A stretch of 64,000 nt of DNA from Schistosoma haematobium (lineage: Eukaryota > Platyhelminthes > Trematoda > Strigeidida > Schistosomatidae). The stretch is taken from contig NC_067196.1 in assembly GCF_000699445.3 (NCBI RefSeq), forward strand, positions 28,351,116 to 28,415,115, in the 5' to 3' direction. This document shows, in pieces, positions 37,743 through 50,120 of the stretch (positions within the stretch are counted from its first letter, which is position 1; each line of letters starts with the position of its first letter). A model generated the notes under the pieces. It made no database searches and was not told the DNA's origin. It saw nothing but the letters and a program-made list of their open reading frames with translations. Made by a program: the position numbers and the translations under genes.

Positions 37743-38315
37743 TGTTATGTCCGAGTGGAGATTAAATTACAGGTAACTCCCGAGGACTATTAATGGACTA
37801 ATATTCTATAAATATTCTTATTGTATAATTATTCAACAATTACATTACATATATTTATATTCCTCTTATTATAAGCTTTATTTTGACCTATAACTTATTA
37901 TTGTACGATTTACGGTTCTTAAGTTATGTTCAGTTTATTAACTACTGCCTCCCACATTCACAGCCACTTTTTGGGCTTATTTGTGTACAAATATTATTTC
38001 CTATTTTATGGTACGTTGCGGTCTGTGTGATTGATATATAAACTAAGTATGCTTGAAATAAACGATCTGCTCTGATTCGAAGCTGGTATTGTGTTCTGGA
38101 CTCAAGTGGAAGGGCTCGGAAGACATAGGACCAGTAAGGACGCTAGACTGCCCGCACCGGTTGAACGTCATTGGTTGGCCTAGTGCGGAGATTCGTATAA
38201 GTCGTATTCGGATTGGTAGATAAGTCGTGTGATCGAAAAGTCAGACATCCAAGGTCATAACAATTGGCGACGGGACGGAGAAAAGTTTTGAACCCTCAAC
38301 TTCAAGGTCATAACA
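37743..38315 (+). repeat. 3' LTR
   Basis: 573 bp, matching the 5' LTR apart from one visible base change (GTGCGGAG here, GTGCGAAG in the 5' copy). Preceded by the polypurine tract and followed by GATGT. Confidence 0.93.
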
Positions 38316-38320
38316 GATGT
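38316..38320. repeat. Target site duplication, right (GATGT)
   Basis: Partner of 36080-36084. Confidence 0.9.
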
Positions 38321-38870
38321 CTTTTCAACATTATCGTATCGTAGAACGACCGAGTGACCAATATTGAGATGAGGTATAAGGTATTAGACAAATGTTACAA
38401 GTTTATTGAGGAGGTCAACGTTTGTTACATAGCCCTAACTACCGTCTATCTCGACGGCTAAACTTGTTGATGTGTAAACTGGTTGTAAAAAGGCTAGGGG
38501 AGGTCAAATCAAAACTTGGCACTAGTTCATGAATTTATTGATTTAGCCTATCCTAGTAGATGCAGACTACCTGGTCGAGGTCAACATGATAAAAATTACC
38601 AGTGGTTAGAGAATGGGTAACCATGACTTAGAATCAGTTTCAACGGGTCAGATGCATTCACTCCTTATCTTCCTCTCCATTTTCAGTTTCGGTACTCCTT
38701 CATACATACCCTTCCTTTCTGTCTCTGAGTCATATTACCAATGTTTATTTCATTCGCACTACATTATTTCGACCTACTTTGCTATTCATCTTGTTATATT
38801 CATTTCATCGTGTTTATATGGCATAACAACTTGTGCAAACATATACCTTTGCTGGGCTCTAAGCTGATTA
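38321..38870 (+). repeat. Likely older dispersed repeat interrupted by the LTR element
   Basis: Together with about 36025-36084 this forms one continuous sequence once the LTR insertion and one GATGT are removed. Blocks such as CGTAGAACGACCGAGTGACC and ATGAGGTATAAGGTATTAGA resemble, from memory, a widespread schistosome repeat. A short reading frame at 38613 within it does not look like a gene. Confidence 0.4.
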
Positions 38871-40989
38871 TGACTGACAATACTGGAAGATGAATCTCTT
38901 AAAAGTGTTTGGAATTAACGGTTTTGTAAGTTATAATGTAAGTTAGTTTGAATAATAACTGCACACCATTTTTTTGGATACTTTCAGTTCTACATAATAC
39001 CTGGTTATTTCTAGTGATAATAATGTAACATACACGGTCAACTATTTAGAAAATTTTCATTTCATTCTCCCTTTGCAGCACACTAAAATTATATTTATCA
39101 GATAACGACACAGTGGTATTTAGCTATACAAACATAATTTGACAAAATTGTAAACCTACAGGAACTGAAGTGTGTGAAACCTGCAACATTCGGTGAGTTA
39201 CTATCTGACAAAATGTTCCAAAACTCACTGGAGTAAATCTAAACGATAACCAGATAAAAACTTGACAATAATTGTGAGTTTGCGGTTTTGGATAAAAATT
39301 TTAATCTAACTGAATAGGGTCTTTATAATAATATCAAAGATCAACAAAGATCAGAGCTCAAATTCAGTGATAATGATATGAATGGATCTATATGTTTTAT
39401 CTGGCTACAAATCTTACATGTTAAATTATACACTTCTTTATTTATTTGTACGCTATTTCAGTCATAATCCTTCTTAATTTATTTAGTCACTTCTTTTTTT
39501 AATATTATTATGCTATTAAGATACAGTAAATTTCACTCTGTGTGAATATGAAAACCTAGTTTATATTATACGTAACAAGTTTAAGAGTCTCCGTTCATAT
39601 CTTCACTTGATTACAATATACTGTATTCAACAAAAGACCTAGTAATTTTTTTCTAGCTTAAATCAGCTAATAAAAAGCATAAGACAAAATAAACTTTAAA
39701 AAAGATATAGCAACTGTCAGATTATGAAATTTTTAAATAAACGTAAAATGGGGCTACTGACAAATATGTACATATAGCATGTCATTTAACTTCATATTCT
39801 AGTGTCATGAGCATTTCAAAGGTGTCAAACGAAATCTATTTGAGTTTTTTTTCTAAATGAATGAAACCGTTCTCTAGTGTAATAATCTGTCAGAAATTGT
39901 TCTGTTTTTTTAAACTTACACATCAAAACGAAACAATCTTAGGCGATGTTGCTATATTACAAGGTGGTACATAATATTTAACTATTCATATACAACAAAA
40001 AGGAGATATACAAATAAGATCAATGTAGAATCCGATATAATAGTACGTCACCACAGATAATGAAGAAATAGCAAAAGAAACTGATTGTGTTAGTGGAAGG
40101 AAATTAAATATAACTCAGCGAAGAAAATGTTCTTTTCTACAATATTGAGAGAAGAAATCACCGAGAAGGCAACAAAAGTAATAGTGTGGGAATAGTTATG
40201 ATGGTAATAAGAAGAGGCTATGAAAAGGATAAGAATGAAGAAAATAAGAGACAGATTATAACAGAAAATAGTTTCTGCAGATTAAATAGTAGATACATAT
40301 GTACCACTACTATTGATTCTCAGCCAAATCATCTGAAAGTCTGTAATCCTAGATTAAGACTGTCAAAAAGACCATAACAGTTCCTCAAATGTATTAAAAC
40401 AATTTACCGAACACTTCGTGTAGGGTTTTACTTAATTAACTTAAATCAGGAAACCGCTTAACAAGTACGATACATATATCAGGAATATCGGTTTAAAAAC
40501 GTTTTTAACATGAACAACTAGTGCATCTCATTTAACTAGAATTGAATAAAATTAAAATCAATATCTGGTAGTTCCATAAACTTTTGATCCTTTGAGAGTA
40601 TCATTGGTCGAAAATAGGTATTATTCACATATAGTGTAGTTCACTCCTGAATAGCAAAAATACTTCATGAAATACATTAAGATATTACACCCACTCTACT
40701 AATGAAAAAATCATGTTAATTTTTAGTATCCTTCAAGTAGTTTGCAGACCAAAAACCTTTAAAAACCACATACAACTCCTTGGATATAAAAACTACTGAA
40801 CCACTTCATTTCCTATAATCTCCTTAAAACAGTCCTGAAACAGGATTCTTAAAGTAAGGGCTGTAACATATTTTAGACGTTTCAAGATTACAGAGCATGT
40901 TTAAAAGGCCTTAAGTAGTTTTGAACTTAGTTTGCGAGAAAGTTAAATAGTGATTGTTAACTTCAATTATAGTCACCAAAACATTTGTG

Positions 40990-41420
40990 TGTGGCTGAGA
41001 TACTGATAAAGCAACCAGACAGAACCAGGTGGCTTTCTTAGACGGCCACTCCCCGAACTTTTGACTGAGGTCTTATCAATAAGAAAATTTAGTAGCATCA
41101 GGAGAAGCAGCCTTATGGTAGTCAGTGGCCAAATATAAGTTCATATGCCATTCGATCCATCAGGATCCCGGAGTCCACGTTCATAAGTGGTCTGGAACCA
41201 GGGTTTTTCAACTCCATGATGTGAGTCCCTCATATCTAACAGCCAGGTTAAATTGCATTCATCCTCTCACTTCTGTAAACAACATCTTCGTGAGAAGGCA
41301 GTGAGTAGGACTTCCTCGACAGTGGCTATAAACGGGTGGCCACACAAGAGCATTTTGGGAAGAACAGAATTTCCCCACCATTGGTCGTATCAGAACATTT
41401 GGGGGCCCTACGTTTCATTA
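40990..41420. repeat. Dispersed repeat, copy 1
   Basis: Colinear with 48765-49205: shared blocks include CATCAGGATCCCGGAG / TTCAGGATCCCGGAG, GAGAAGGCAGTGAGTAGG and TGTAAACAA. More diverged than copy 2 from an inferred common sequence. No coding capacity recognised and no terminal structure, so the family is unnamed. Confidence 0.75.
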
Positions 41421-42099
41421 GTACCATCAATTAACTAGGAAACATCATCTCTGCACTGTAATTTTGTTGGCAGATCTCTTAGAAGGATATCAGCTACTGA
41501 GAATCAGGATGAAAACAGAGTCATGCCATAAGGTACTCATATGACAAAAGTGAATGGAGATTAAGATAAACAATATTATTGGCTAATTTTATTTAACGTG
41601 ATCATCTCCAATCGTAGCTTGCAAACAGTTACTACCTAGTCAATGTAGTTAAGGTTTACATTTCTCATTATTCCGAAGTGATTGATTAGTTAACCACAAA
41701 AAATCAGGTTAAGAAATGTGTTCAAAATGTAGCATAAGTAACCATCTGTTCATTTATCAAAATAGCAGAAAATAACGATTCAGTGTATATAACTTCAAAT
41801 AACCATTAAGCTTGTACGATACTCTAGGCTTGGCCATTCCGATGTTTCTGCTGAATACAAAATAGGCGGCAATAATATGATGCGAAAAACTATGTTGTTT
41901 GAATGATTTCTCTTTTGACTACTGACATGCGAATGATTAGGTTCATTCTTATAAACGGGGATGATTAGTGATAATAGATAAGCAGAGAGAGCTAATGTAT
42001 TAAGTTTTAAATTGGTAATTTAATTTGAAGTCAGTGGTTTCTAGCCATGATCATTTGGTGATAGCGAAAATCATTATCTCAGATCAATGTATTTTGTAG

Positions 42100-42195
42100 T
42101 ACAAGATTCATTGAGCTGGTTGATTTAGTTTGAAAGCTTTCATTGTTGTTCTGAACGATATTATCAGTACTTACTTCAAATAAGAATGATACTAC
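42100..42195 (-). mobile_element. Tiny Penelope-like 3' scrap
   Basis: On the minus strand, blocks such as GATAATATCGTTCAGAACAA and CAATGAAAGCTTTCAAAC match 26355-26420 of the Penelope-like remnant. Heavily decayed; lies in intron-2 downstream of the CUT exon... about 440 bp past its donor. Confidence 0.5.
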
Positions 42196-42634
42196 CAAAA
42201 CAATCAATCCGTATATGGTGACTATTTACGTACGAAGAGAAATGACTGATTTTAGTTTCCTAATCAAAGAGTGAATATTTGAACGACAGTTTTGACAGTT
42301 CTATAGACTGTCGTTCCATTCCCCTATTCTAACGGTCGAATAAGAATTAATCAAATCAAATCGTCTACTTCCAAAACACAGCACCCTTAATTTATAATTA
42401 ATCTTTACAGTATTCGTACTCAATAAGCCGTTCAATAAAATAAATGAGAATAATTTAATATAATATAACTTCGTTACCTTCAAAAAAAGAACTGATTCCT
42501 AATTGTAAGTAAATCATATTAAAAGGTTTTCTTAAGTTCAGTTTAAAGTTTGAAATAGTTCATTAGCAGGAAGTAAATGAATGATATAATTTTTTTTAAA
42601 CCTATTAATATACAGATATTAATTTAATACTCAC

Positions 42635-43027
42635 CAGCTAAACGTAAAGCGGACATCCGTTGAAATTCTGGTTCTTGTAACCATTTCCACATTCTTCGAA
42701 ACGTTTCACGACCAGATTTTAATTTACTCCACGGTTTAGGATTTCTTAATAGATCAGATAATGTACCTTGACTTCTGCATAAAATACGTTGGGCGAAAAC
42801 AGCTTGTGGTATACTATAACGTTTTAATTCTGAACTTATACGATGTGCTAATACTTTTGTATTAATTTCTTCCATTTCTTGAATAGAATGTGAAATTATA
42901 TCATGTCTTGCGTGCATATTAGACAAAGCTTTTTGTAAACTTAATGCTTCATTATTTATATGTGATGAAACTAATGAACCATTCATGAGAGTTGGATGAT
43001 ATGGATGTCCTTGTACATGTTGCATGC
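42635..43027 (-). CDS. onecut: ONECUT homeobox factor, coding exon 2 (CUT domain)
   Basis: Encodes the second half of Ser584, residues 585-714, and one base of Gly715. The CUT DNA-binding domain spans about residues 636-714. It begins at MEEINTK and contains the very conserved ELKRYSIPQA, LCRSQGTLSDLLRNPKPW and RRMWKWLQEPEFQRMSALR blocks, which are diagnostic of the single-CUT ONECUT/HNF6 class rather than multi-CUT CUX or SATB proteins. The 3' splice site is TTTTCTAAG ending at 43028; the donor is GTGAGT starting at 42634. A stop appears soon after the donor, which confirms where the exon ends. The boundary just after RMSALRLA falls close to the CUT/homeodomain linker position where I recall vertebrate ONECUT genes also having an intron (recalled, not checked). 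Confidence 0.96.
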
Positions 43028-43549
43028 CTTAGAAAATAAAAATTAAAAAAAATTTGATAGAAAGAATAAAAATACTTGAAAGTATAATTGTATTTAGTCG
43101 AATAAAACTGATGTTCACTGGTTTTTATCATAACACTAGCAATAAATCAACTTTATCAGTTATTGAATACTTTCATATTATAGTGGTGGTGATAATGATT
43201 AAAGTGAAAACCGAAACTATCGATTCATAAAACATCACTCCGTCGTTCTACCATCACAATTCCAAAGAGAAACATGAAGTACTAGGGAGACACAGATTTT
43301 GGTTATATTTATTTAAATCTAAATTTAACTTGTGTTTGGCTTTCAAATTAATTTATTAAACTCAATATTAAATAAACAGTTCATCGACCTAAGTTATTCT
43401 AGAAAATGTAACTGCATAATTCAAGTGTTGTGAATTTTCAATACTGACTGAAATGTATGTACATCTTTGAATTTCAATTGTTTTACTCACTTCTTCACAG
43501 AATAATGTGAATAACTTCACTTTGTGACAAAAAGTACCTTTAGTTAACA

Positions 43550-43567
43550 TATATATATATATATATA
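43550..43567. repeat. (TA)n microsatellite
   Basis: Short TA run in intron 1. Confidence 0.8.
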
Positions 43568-43689
43568 GTATTTCCTAACTCACTTTAAACGTTTGTACTT
43601 TTACTAACCTAGACAGTTAAATTCTAATCAACCATACGTTGCAAATGCCTGGGCGATATCCTGATTAACGGGTTTTTGGAAATATAGAA

Positions 43690-43835
43690 CATTGGATACT
43701 AGTTCAGCAAGTGAAAAGTGTCGTGCTTGTCTCAAGACGTAAAAGTCCTGGCTTTGGTTCCCTATTTTATAATGGGACGCCTACTATAGGACAACCAAAG
43801 TAGGATGAGACAGATATTCAGTGTTTCCTTGCTTG
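43690..43835 (+). mobile_element. Decayed SINE-like remnant
   Basis: AAGTGTCGTGCTTGTCTCAA, GGCTTTGGTTCCC (degenerate B box) and AAAGTAGGATGAGACAG then CAGTGTTTCCTTG follow the SINE order on the plus strand, weakly. Confidence 0.33.
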
Positions 43836-44609
43836 CAATAATTTTTTAGTTTGTCTCAATTTCTGTTTTAAAAAAAAACAAATATGCCCGGTAAAAATTT
43901 TTCCAAAACCGTGCAGTTTCCGGAAAGAACAAACAAAAGAGTTCAAAAACTTTTGATGTAGTGTACCAGATCATATTGCCTTATGTGTTAGCAGAGTACA
44001 TGAAGAACACAACTGCGATGATTCCATTTTCATTTATGATAAACAATTTTAACTTTATAGTTGAACATGTATTAATCTGATAGTAACAAAACCTGCATTG
44101 ATATGTTCTCACTTTAAAGAATATTGGATAACTAAGTAGACGATATCCAACATGAGTAACATTCTACTCAGACGGATATTCACTAATTCATCGATTGATA
44201 AATTTTACTACTCAAACGGTAAATCTGACCTAATTATCTAAAACTTTATCATTATTCACAGTCTAAACAATGGAATTTCATTGCTGTAATTTAAACCAGA
44301 AGAACACACTCATCAAAAGACTTGCATACAAAATCTGAGTGTTATCATTTCACCAGAGTATATATATAAACGTGTTCTCAATAATAAACTACAAATTGCC
44401 CTTTATTTAATATATACAACCTGAGTGATTAATGAAACTAATCTAACTTTTCAAAATCATCTATTCTTTTATAGACTTTACTCATTATTCGGATTACATT
44501 TCACCATCTTAAAAGTTTCTAATAAGCAACAAAAGAGTATGGTATTAATTCTATCAAATTGAAGCTAAATTCTGTAATGGATAAATAACAACTTTAAAAA
44601 ATACTGCTA

Positions 44610-44690
44610 GTCAAAAAGTACTGGACAGCTGTTTCGTCCGGGGGTGACACTCTTCCACACTGCAAGATCGTGATTTTATGCAAGGCGTAA
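44610..44690 (-). mobile_element. Decayed SINE fragment
   Basis: GTACTGGACAGCTGTTTCGT and TGACACTCTTCC correspond to the hammerhead region on the minus strand; stem II and the first core block are lost. Confidence 0.42.
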
Positions 44691-45426
44691 TTTTAACCTT
44701 TAGTCAAATTACTGTTCATTCAGAAATCAATATATCCGCAAATCTTACTGCTGAAAATATAACCATTCATCCAATCAATTCAAATATTCACTAATTTATT
44801 CAACATGATGCAAGTCGTTTGTAAGAGTTTATATTTTTCAGTTGTAGATATCAAATGTTCCAATTGATCAATCTCTATTGCGACATATTCATTCTGAGTA
44901 GACCTCCTCAATATTGTTTTATGGTTACAAGTTTGTAATAAATTTAAACTGTGACTAGCAGTGGGAGATAGGACACATATTTCGTCATATTTGACATCTT
45001 TCATCTGGATATACTTGAAGCCTAATGTTGCCTTTCAAAGAGGAGAGGATATAAACTCTTACAAAAATGTAATAATTGGATTCGTATTTCTTTCTCGAAC
45101 AATATTTCCATAATATAACTATTTATTTTACACCTAATAATATAAATAAAAATTGCATTAATAAATGATCGATTTCAAAGACTTCAGACCAAACAGATTC
45201 AATCAGTCACGTTTCATTTTCTTCTTATCTTGTTCAAATATATATGCATTTGTGAACTGTAGTATATTACAAGTCTAAACAGTCAGTTATTTAAAATCAT
45301 TTACATATTTTCATGATCAAAGGAACTGCTTGTTAGAAGGACTGATAAATTAAAATAAATTATAGCTGCCATCTGCTTTTCTTTCCTTATAAGTATATAA
45401 ATCTAACTATAAACAATCAATAGTTG

Positions 45427-45680
45427 AATTCATGAGTCGATTAAAGTTAGACCACCATGGAAAACCTAGAAGCACTTGACGGCCGTTTCGTCCTAGTGTG
45501 GGACTCATCAGCAGTGCTCATCCACGATCCCGCCCCTCTAAATTGGAACTCAGGACCTTCGGTCTCGCGCGCGAGCGCCTAACCTCTAGACCACTGGTTA
45601 CGGGATCTCAATGGAATTCCATGAAATACTTGTTGAAGCCAGTCGCTAGTGAGCACATGATAATTATCAAAGGGGGTGTG
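45427..45680 (-). mobile_element. Hammerhead SINE (Sm-alpha-like)
   Basis: Minus-strand copy sharing ATTCATGAGTC, AGACCACCATGGAAAACC, the hammerhead, CGCGCGCGAGCGCC-type A-box flank and CTCTAGACCA with other copies. The B box is mutated (AATTGGAACTC on the plus strand). The part carrying GTTAGACATTAAC is deleted, but the extreme segment CTAGTGAGCACATG shared with the 31.4-kb copy is retained. Confidence 0.86.
45472..45517 (-). ncRNA. Type I hammerhead ribozyme motif with canonical core
   Basis: Best core in the window: CTGATGA, stem II GTCC/GGAC with a 7-nt loop, GAAA, stem III ACG/CGT with a 2-nt GC loop, and the GTC cleavage site. Stem I is GCACTG paired to AAGTGC, so the base pair next to the cleavage site is a G·A mismatch; the other five pairs hold. 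Confidence 0.85.
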
Positions 45681-48600
45681 TGAAAAGCTTTATTCGACTC
45701 ATGAATTCAACTAGAATTTCCACAAAGCCCCCGTTTTTGATATAAACAGTTTATTTGTTTATTCAAAGTTTCATCAGCTAACCAAGATTTTACTTCCTTT
45801 GAGTCAATATTATTCAGAACTATTGTTTAAATAATTGTGTTTAAGAAATTATTTACGAAGTTGGGTGTTTTCGTCTAGATTGTAATGAAACAGAGATAAA
45901 TAGAATGGGACAATTTCAGTTATCAAGGTAGTATAAGTAAATCATCTTACCAAATAAAATTGATTACTATTAACTGTTGAAATAAGAAGAGTATTGTGAA
46001 ATTATAACACAAAGATTATTCAATACTTCTGGTGATATCTGTTTTACTTCTGATGTGATTAAACGTCATCAAGTACAACTCAATAGAGTAACAAGTTTCG
46101 TATCATTTATGTGGAAAATATATTATACCGTGGAGCAAATTGTATAAAACGAATGGGCAAGTGTATTTCAGAATATTACTACTACTAGTTGAAGGAAAAC
46201 TAAAAGCACCAACTCTTAAATACTTTAATAATTATATCATTGTTCACTTATGGGATCGGGTCTAGACTTTTCATACCTCAAAGTATATTTAATTGTTAAC
46301 TTTTTGTAAGTATAACCAGTCTTTAAGATAGCTCTACCATCATATGATTTAATCCTAACAATTAAAACCTCGACTTCGAAATGCCTGATTTTACATGCAT
46401 ATATATATGGGGATTTCTGATTATCCATTTATCCCGAAACTTCCCCACGGAAATGCTAGTCAAAACTTATTCTGTCTATAGATCCACAGTTGTGTAAAAC
46501 TAATTAACACCATCTTACTTCATTTGACTGATAATCGATATCCATCATAAGAAATCGATTATTATAAGATTTATAACATATTTCAAATAATTTACTAAAG
46601 GTCATATAATTGCATATGTTCTCTGGATGAGCTCTCATGAAGTTCATTTAGCCATTTCATTTTAACTTAAACTATCCTAAACCCAATTAACTCATAGGTA
46701 GATTATCTTACTTAAGCTTTATACTATTAGGTCCATAACCCAACCTCATTTTTATAAAATCTGTTATCTCTCATTCTACTCAATATTATTATATCTTCAC
46801 TTTTTGCAGTGTTATTGTTACTACTGTCTGATATAACATTTTTATATTATATCCATATAATCTCTCTTTTTCTTATTACAATTCACCATATATATTCTTA
46901 AAATTAAACCGACGAATATATATCAGTGTGACCTAATAATTTTACACCTCACCAGTTTCGTAATTAAAATATAGAAGACACAAAATACATTAATTTTTTC
47001 TGTTTTTCGTATTTGTTTTAGATCCAGTTAACTTCATAAATATTCACTAAAATATTCTTTGATCTTGAATATACATTAGATATCTTTAAACTAACTGAGA
47101 AATTAGTTAAAAACAATAATGAAGCTAGACCAATCTAAACCTATTTCTCAAAAAAGCAGAAGTAGCTTAAATCTTGTGTAATGAACAATGATTAAGTGGG
47201 GTAAACCAATTTATTGTTCGATGCAAAATTACACAGTGCTTTCGTTAAGTATGAAAATCATACATTAAATCCATTATTTGCTCATCTGTCGGTTGTTTTT
47301 TACCTAATTTATGATTCTTCCAATTCTGTTATTATTCTAATTGCCTTTTGTTTCCTTTCCTGTTTTCTTTAATTTAAAATTCTGGCAACAGGCATTCCAC
47401 TCTCGATTGCTGCTACATATTACTTATATCTGTCAGCATAAGTAGCATGCAATAAAATTATGGGGTAATTTTTATTGATTAGACTCTACTATTTTTATGT
47501 GAGTTATAATTAGATATGAAAGTCAACGCTTAGCATCTCGAGATACAAACGTGGCAGTCCCCACAGTTCCATTGAATGTCATGTATTTTTAAAGTAGAAG
47601 TAAGCTTAATAACACCTTTAAAATCCACTTCTGCTATGTAGAATATGTAGATATTCGTGTTCTTTCCGATGAGTGGTTGATATTTGCAATAGTAACTCTA
47701 CATGTATGTTGTTACATGAAAATTTTAAACTATTTATTGAGTTAACTGACAAGCTATTTTTTTAAACAGAAATCTTCATATACTCGTAACATCAGAATAA
47801 ATTCAAAATGAAGTTCAAAAACCTAGTCATAAAAGTATAGAGTATAAATATCTAACTTACTGTATAAGTAAAATCAGTTTCCTTGATTAACCTCCCCAGT
47901 TCATTTAAACTGTGACATATGAATATTACCAAGTCAAACATGAGCTAAATGTATATATATATACACTCCAAAGGAGAGTAATGAAAATTCAACCCTGTAT
48001 AATAAACATTATACTCGTTGGACTAGTCAACGGTTAAACGAACCTGAAATCTTATTATATAACTTATTGGGGGTTTGAAGCAATAGACAATATGTTCAAA
48101 TTTCAGCATGAACATCAACAGTAGAATGTAGATAAAAGATGACTGACCCAAGATAGGGTGGAATGTTGGTTCTGGGTTCCATTGTTAAACATAATCCAAA
48201 AGTACTTGAGGTACAGTTTTTATAATCTATCTTGTGAGTGCAGAAATGTATTCTGGTTGTACCTTAAACCATAAAACTGAACTACTTTAAACGTGTATCA
48301 TATAATTTGGTTGGTAAATGATGTGTAACTTGTTTTATTTTTATGAACGATATTCACAATCTCTTATTTATTCACGATGAACCTTGAGTTGAAATTAGTC
48401 ATAACAACTTATAAAATCGAAAACTATTTAAGGCGGATTCCGTTTCAAGTCACACTAGTCAATTTAAGACCAGCCCAGCTAGGTTGAGCCACAATTTCAG
48501 TTTAAATTTAAGTGATTCTAGATTACTTTATTGGGCTTTAACATGTTTCTTCCTCCGTTGTAAAGTGACTTGTGGTCACAAGATTGCTTAGAGCATTTGC

Positions 48601-48764
48601 CCACCAAATACCTACCAATTACACATCCTAATTTTTTACAGTACAGGAAGTTTGAAGAATTGAACAGCTTTCTAAGCTTCACTTACTTATTTTATTTAAA
48701 CATATAATACATAGGTACAAGAAGGCACCAAATAGATATGAGCCACATAAGTCATCCGATTTGT

Positions 48765-49205
48765 ATGGGGGCTGGGATACTGCCCGGGTGCCCAAACCGA
48801 AGTAGATAGTCTTCTTAGAGGACCACACCCAGAGCCTTCGACTTAAAGGTCTAATCCGCAAGGCAGTGGAGCAACGTCAGGAGGTGCAGTCCCATGGTAG
48901 CCAGTGACCAACGATTGGTTCATACGCCATTTGTTCCTTCAGGATCCCGGAGCTCATGTGCATCATTGGTTTGGAATCACGGTTTTCCAACTTCCCTAGG
49001 TGGACCCTCTGTGTCCATTATCCCGGTTAAAGCGCCGAACATTTGGTTTTCGTCGTCTCAATTATGTAAACAATATCCTCGCCACGAGAAGGCAGTGAGT
49101 AGGCCTTCCCTGTCAGTGGTTGTATGCACGTGGCCATTTGAGAGCATTTCGAGAGGGAGAGCTGACTCTCTTCACTCTTGGCCGTACCCGGGCGTTTAGG
49201 GGCTA
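48765..49205. repeat. Dispersed repeat, copy 2
   Basis: Second copy of the 40.99-41.42 kb repeat in the same orientation, more GC-rich and CpG-containing, hence perhaps younger. Open frames on both strands over this segment are short and do not match a family I know. Confidence 0.75.
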
Positions 49206-49869
49206 GCTTCACTTAATTTACTTCTATAATACTAACCAAATCACTATAACAACTTTCAAATAAAGGCAAAAAATTATAAGTTGTATATTTCATAAAGTTC
49301 TTTACCAAATACTTTCGTACCTTTATTGAAATGCCTGTGATAATGACAACAGAGGTTGCCTTGATAATATACAGGAAAATGTTGTGACTGTCAATGTATT
49401 TAATTATGTATTCATTTAGGATGATTATACTAAACTTATAAAATAAGAGCACTGGTTGGTTCAAATTAGTCTTGATATTTTTTTACCTGAATATATGAGT
49501 AAGATATTATGGAATAACGTACATCTTTACACTAATCTAGGTGGTCTCTAACAATCCACTTCAAAAGAAGCACAAACTATATCTCTTCTCATCTTATCAC
49601 TCAATTGTTTTTCATCATAAAATAAATATAATACGAATAACTGAAGGTTGTTTAGTGGCTTTCAAAAATGCATTTCATAAATTACTAAAAACTATCACCA
49701 TTATCAATAAGCATCCATTTTTCTTTCACATCAAAACTAGGTTAGGGGCAAGATAGTTTCATAAGCATCAGCGATTGAGAATGAATAAGATAATAACAGT
49801 ACAGTTGCCATTTTTAAAAATTAGTTTTCAGTTTGGTTTCAATCAATTTTTCATTATGTAGTGTAACGA

Positions 49870-50120
49870 CGTCTTAAGGTTTTATTTTGATGGAGTTATG
49901 CTCTCTGAGTTGGATGGTTTGGTCGTGGAGATTTCATCGTTATTCTGAATGATATCCCCAGCACAAACTTCAGGTAGAAGTCAAATGTTCGAATTTCTCC
50001 ACATATGGCTCACAGCTTGTCCTGTAGACCTCGACGTTGATTGGTCATTGTTGACCTTTAACCTGTCATTGTTTACTTCTTTATTTCTGTTGTATCTCCC
50101 ATTGATTTGATTTTTGGTCT
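49870..50120 (-). mobile_element. Penelope-like element 3' fragment
   Basis: Reverse-complement match to 26200-26440: for example ATTTGATTTTTGGTC / AAAAATCAAATCAATGGG and TCTCCACATATGG / CACATATGGAGAAATTCG. It carries only the C-terminal end and 3' sequence of the same Penelope-like lineage, in the opposite orientation. Confidence 0.75.

Larger units (their letters stand above)
36085..38315 (+). mobile_element. Non-autonomous LTR retrotransposon, young and internally deleted
   Basis: Complete element of 2231 bp with two 573-bp LTRs, a TTGGCGACGGGGAT primer-binding-type sequence right after the 5' LTR, a purine tract (A-run then GGGGGAGG) right before the 3' LTR, and a 5-bp target duplication GATGT at 36080-36084 and 38316-38320. 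The internal part is only 1085 bp with one 292-codon frame, so reverse transcriptase, RNase H and integrase are absent. The 5-bp duplication and TG...CA ends fit the Gypsy or BEL groups; I cannot choose between them. The LTRs differ by a single base that I can see, so insertion was recent. It must rely on enzymes from a relative elsewhere. Confidence 0.93.
18400..42634 (-). other. ONECUT intron 2 (24.2 kb)
   Basis: Bounded by GTGAGT at 42634 and CAG at 18400. Most of its identifiable content is transposon-derived: antisense RTE piece (18.5-19.07 kb), Merlin-type MITE (22.26-22.54), decayed SINEs (23.4, 28.0, 29.0, 31.1-31.4, 32.1, 33.5), Penelope-like remnant (25.77-26.48), young LTR element (36.085-38.315) inside an older dispersed repeat, and a second dispersed repeat (40.99-41.42). 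The stretches 19.1-22.2, 26.5-28.0, 33.7-36.0 and 38.9-40.9 kb are AT-rich and hold nothing I recognise. Confidence 0.85.

Noticed and set aside
42301..42483. Minus-strand frame just past the CUT exon
   Set aside because: No splice sites in phase with ONECUT and no family resemblance.
44780..45004. 74-codon minus-strand frame in intron 1
   Set aside because: Sequence looks less biased than its surroundings, but there are no matching splice sites or known motif; an isolated frame of this length is expected by chance.
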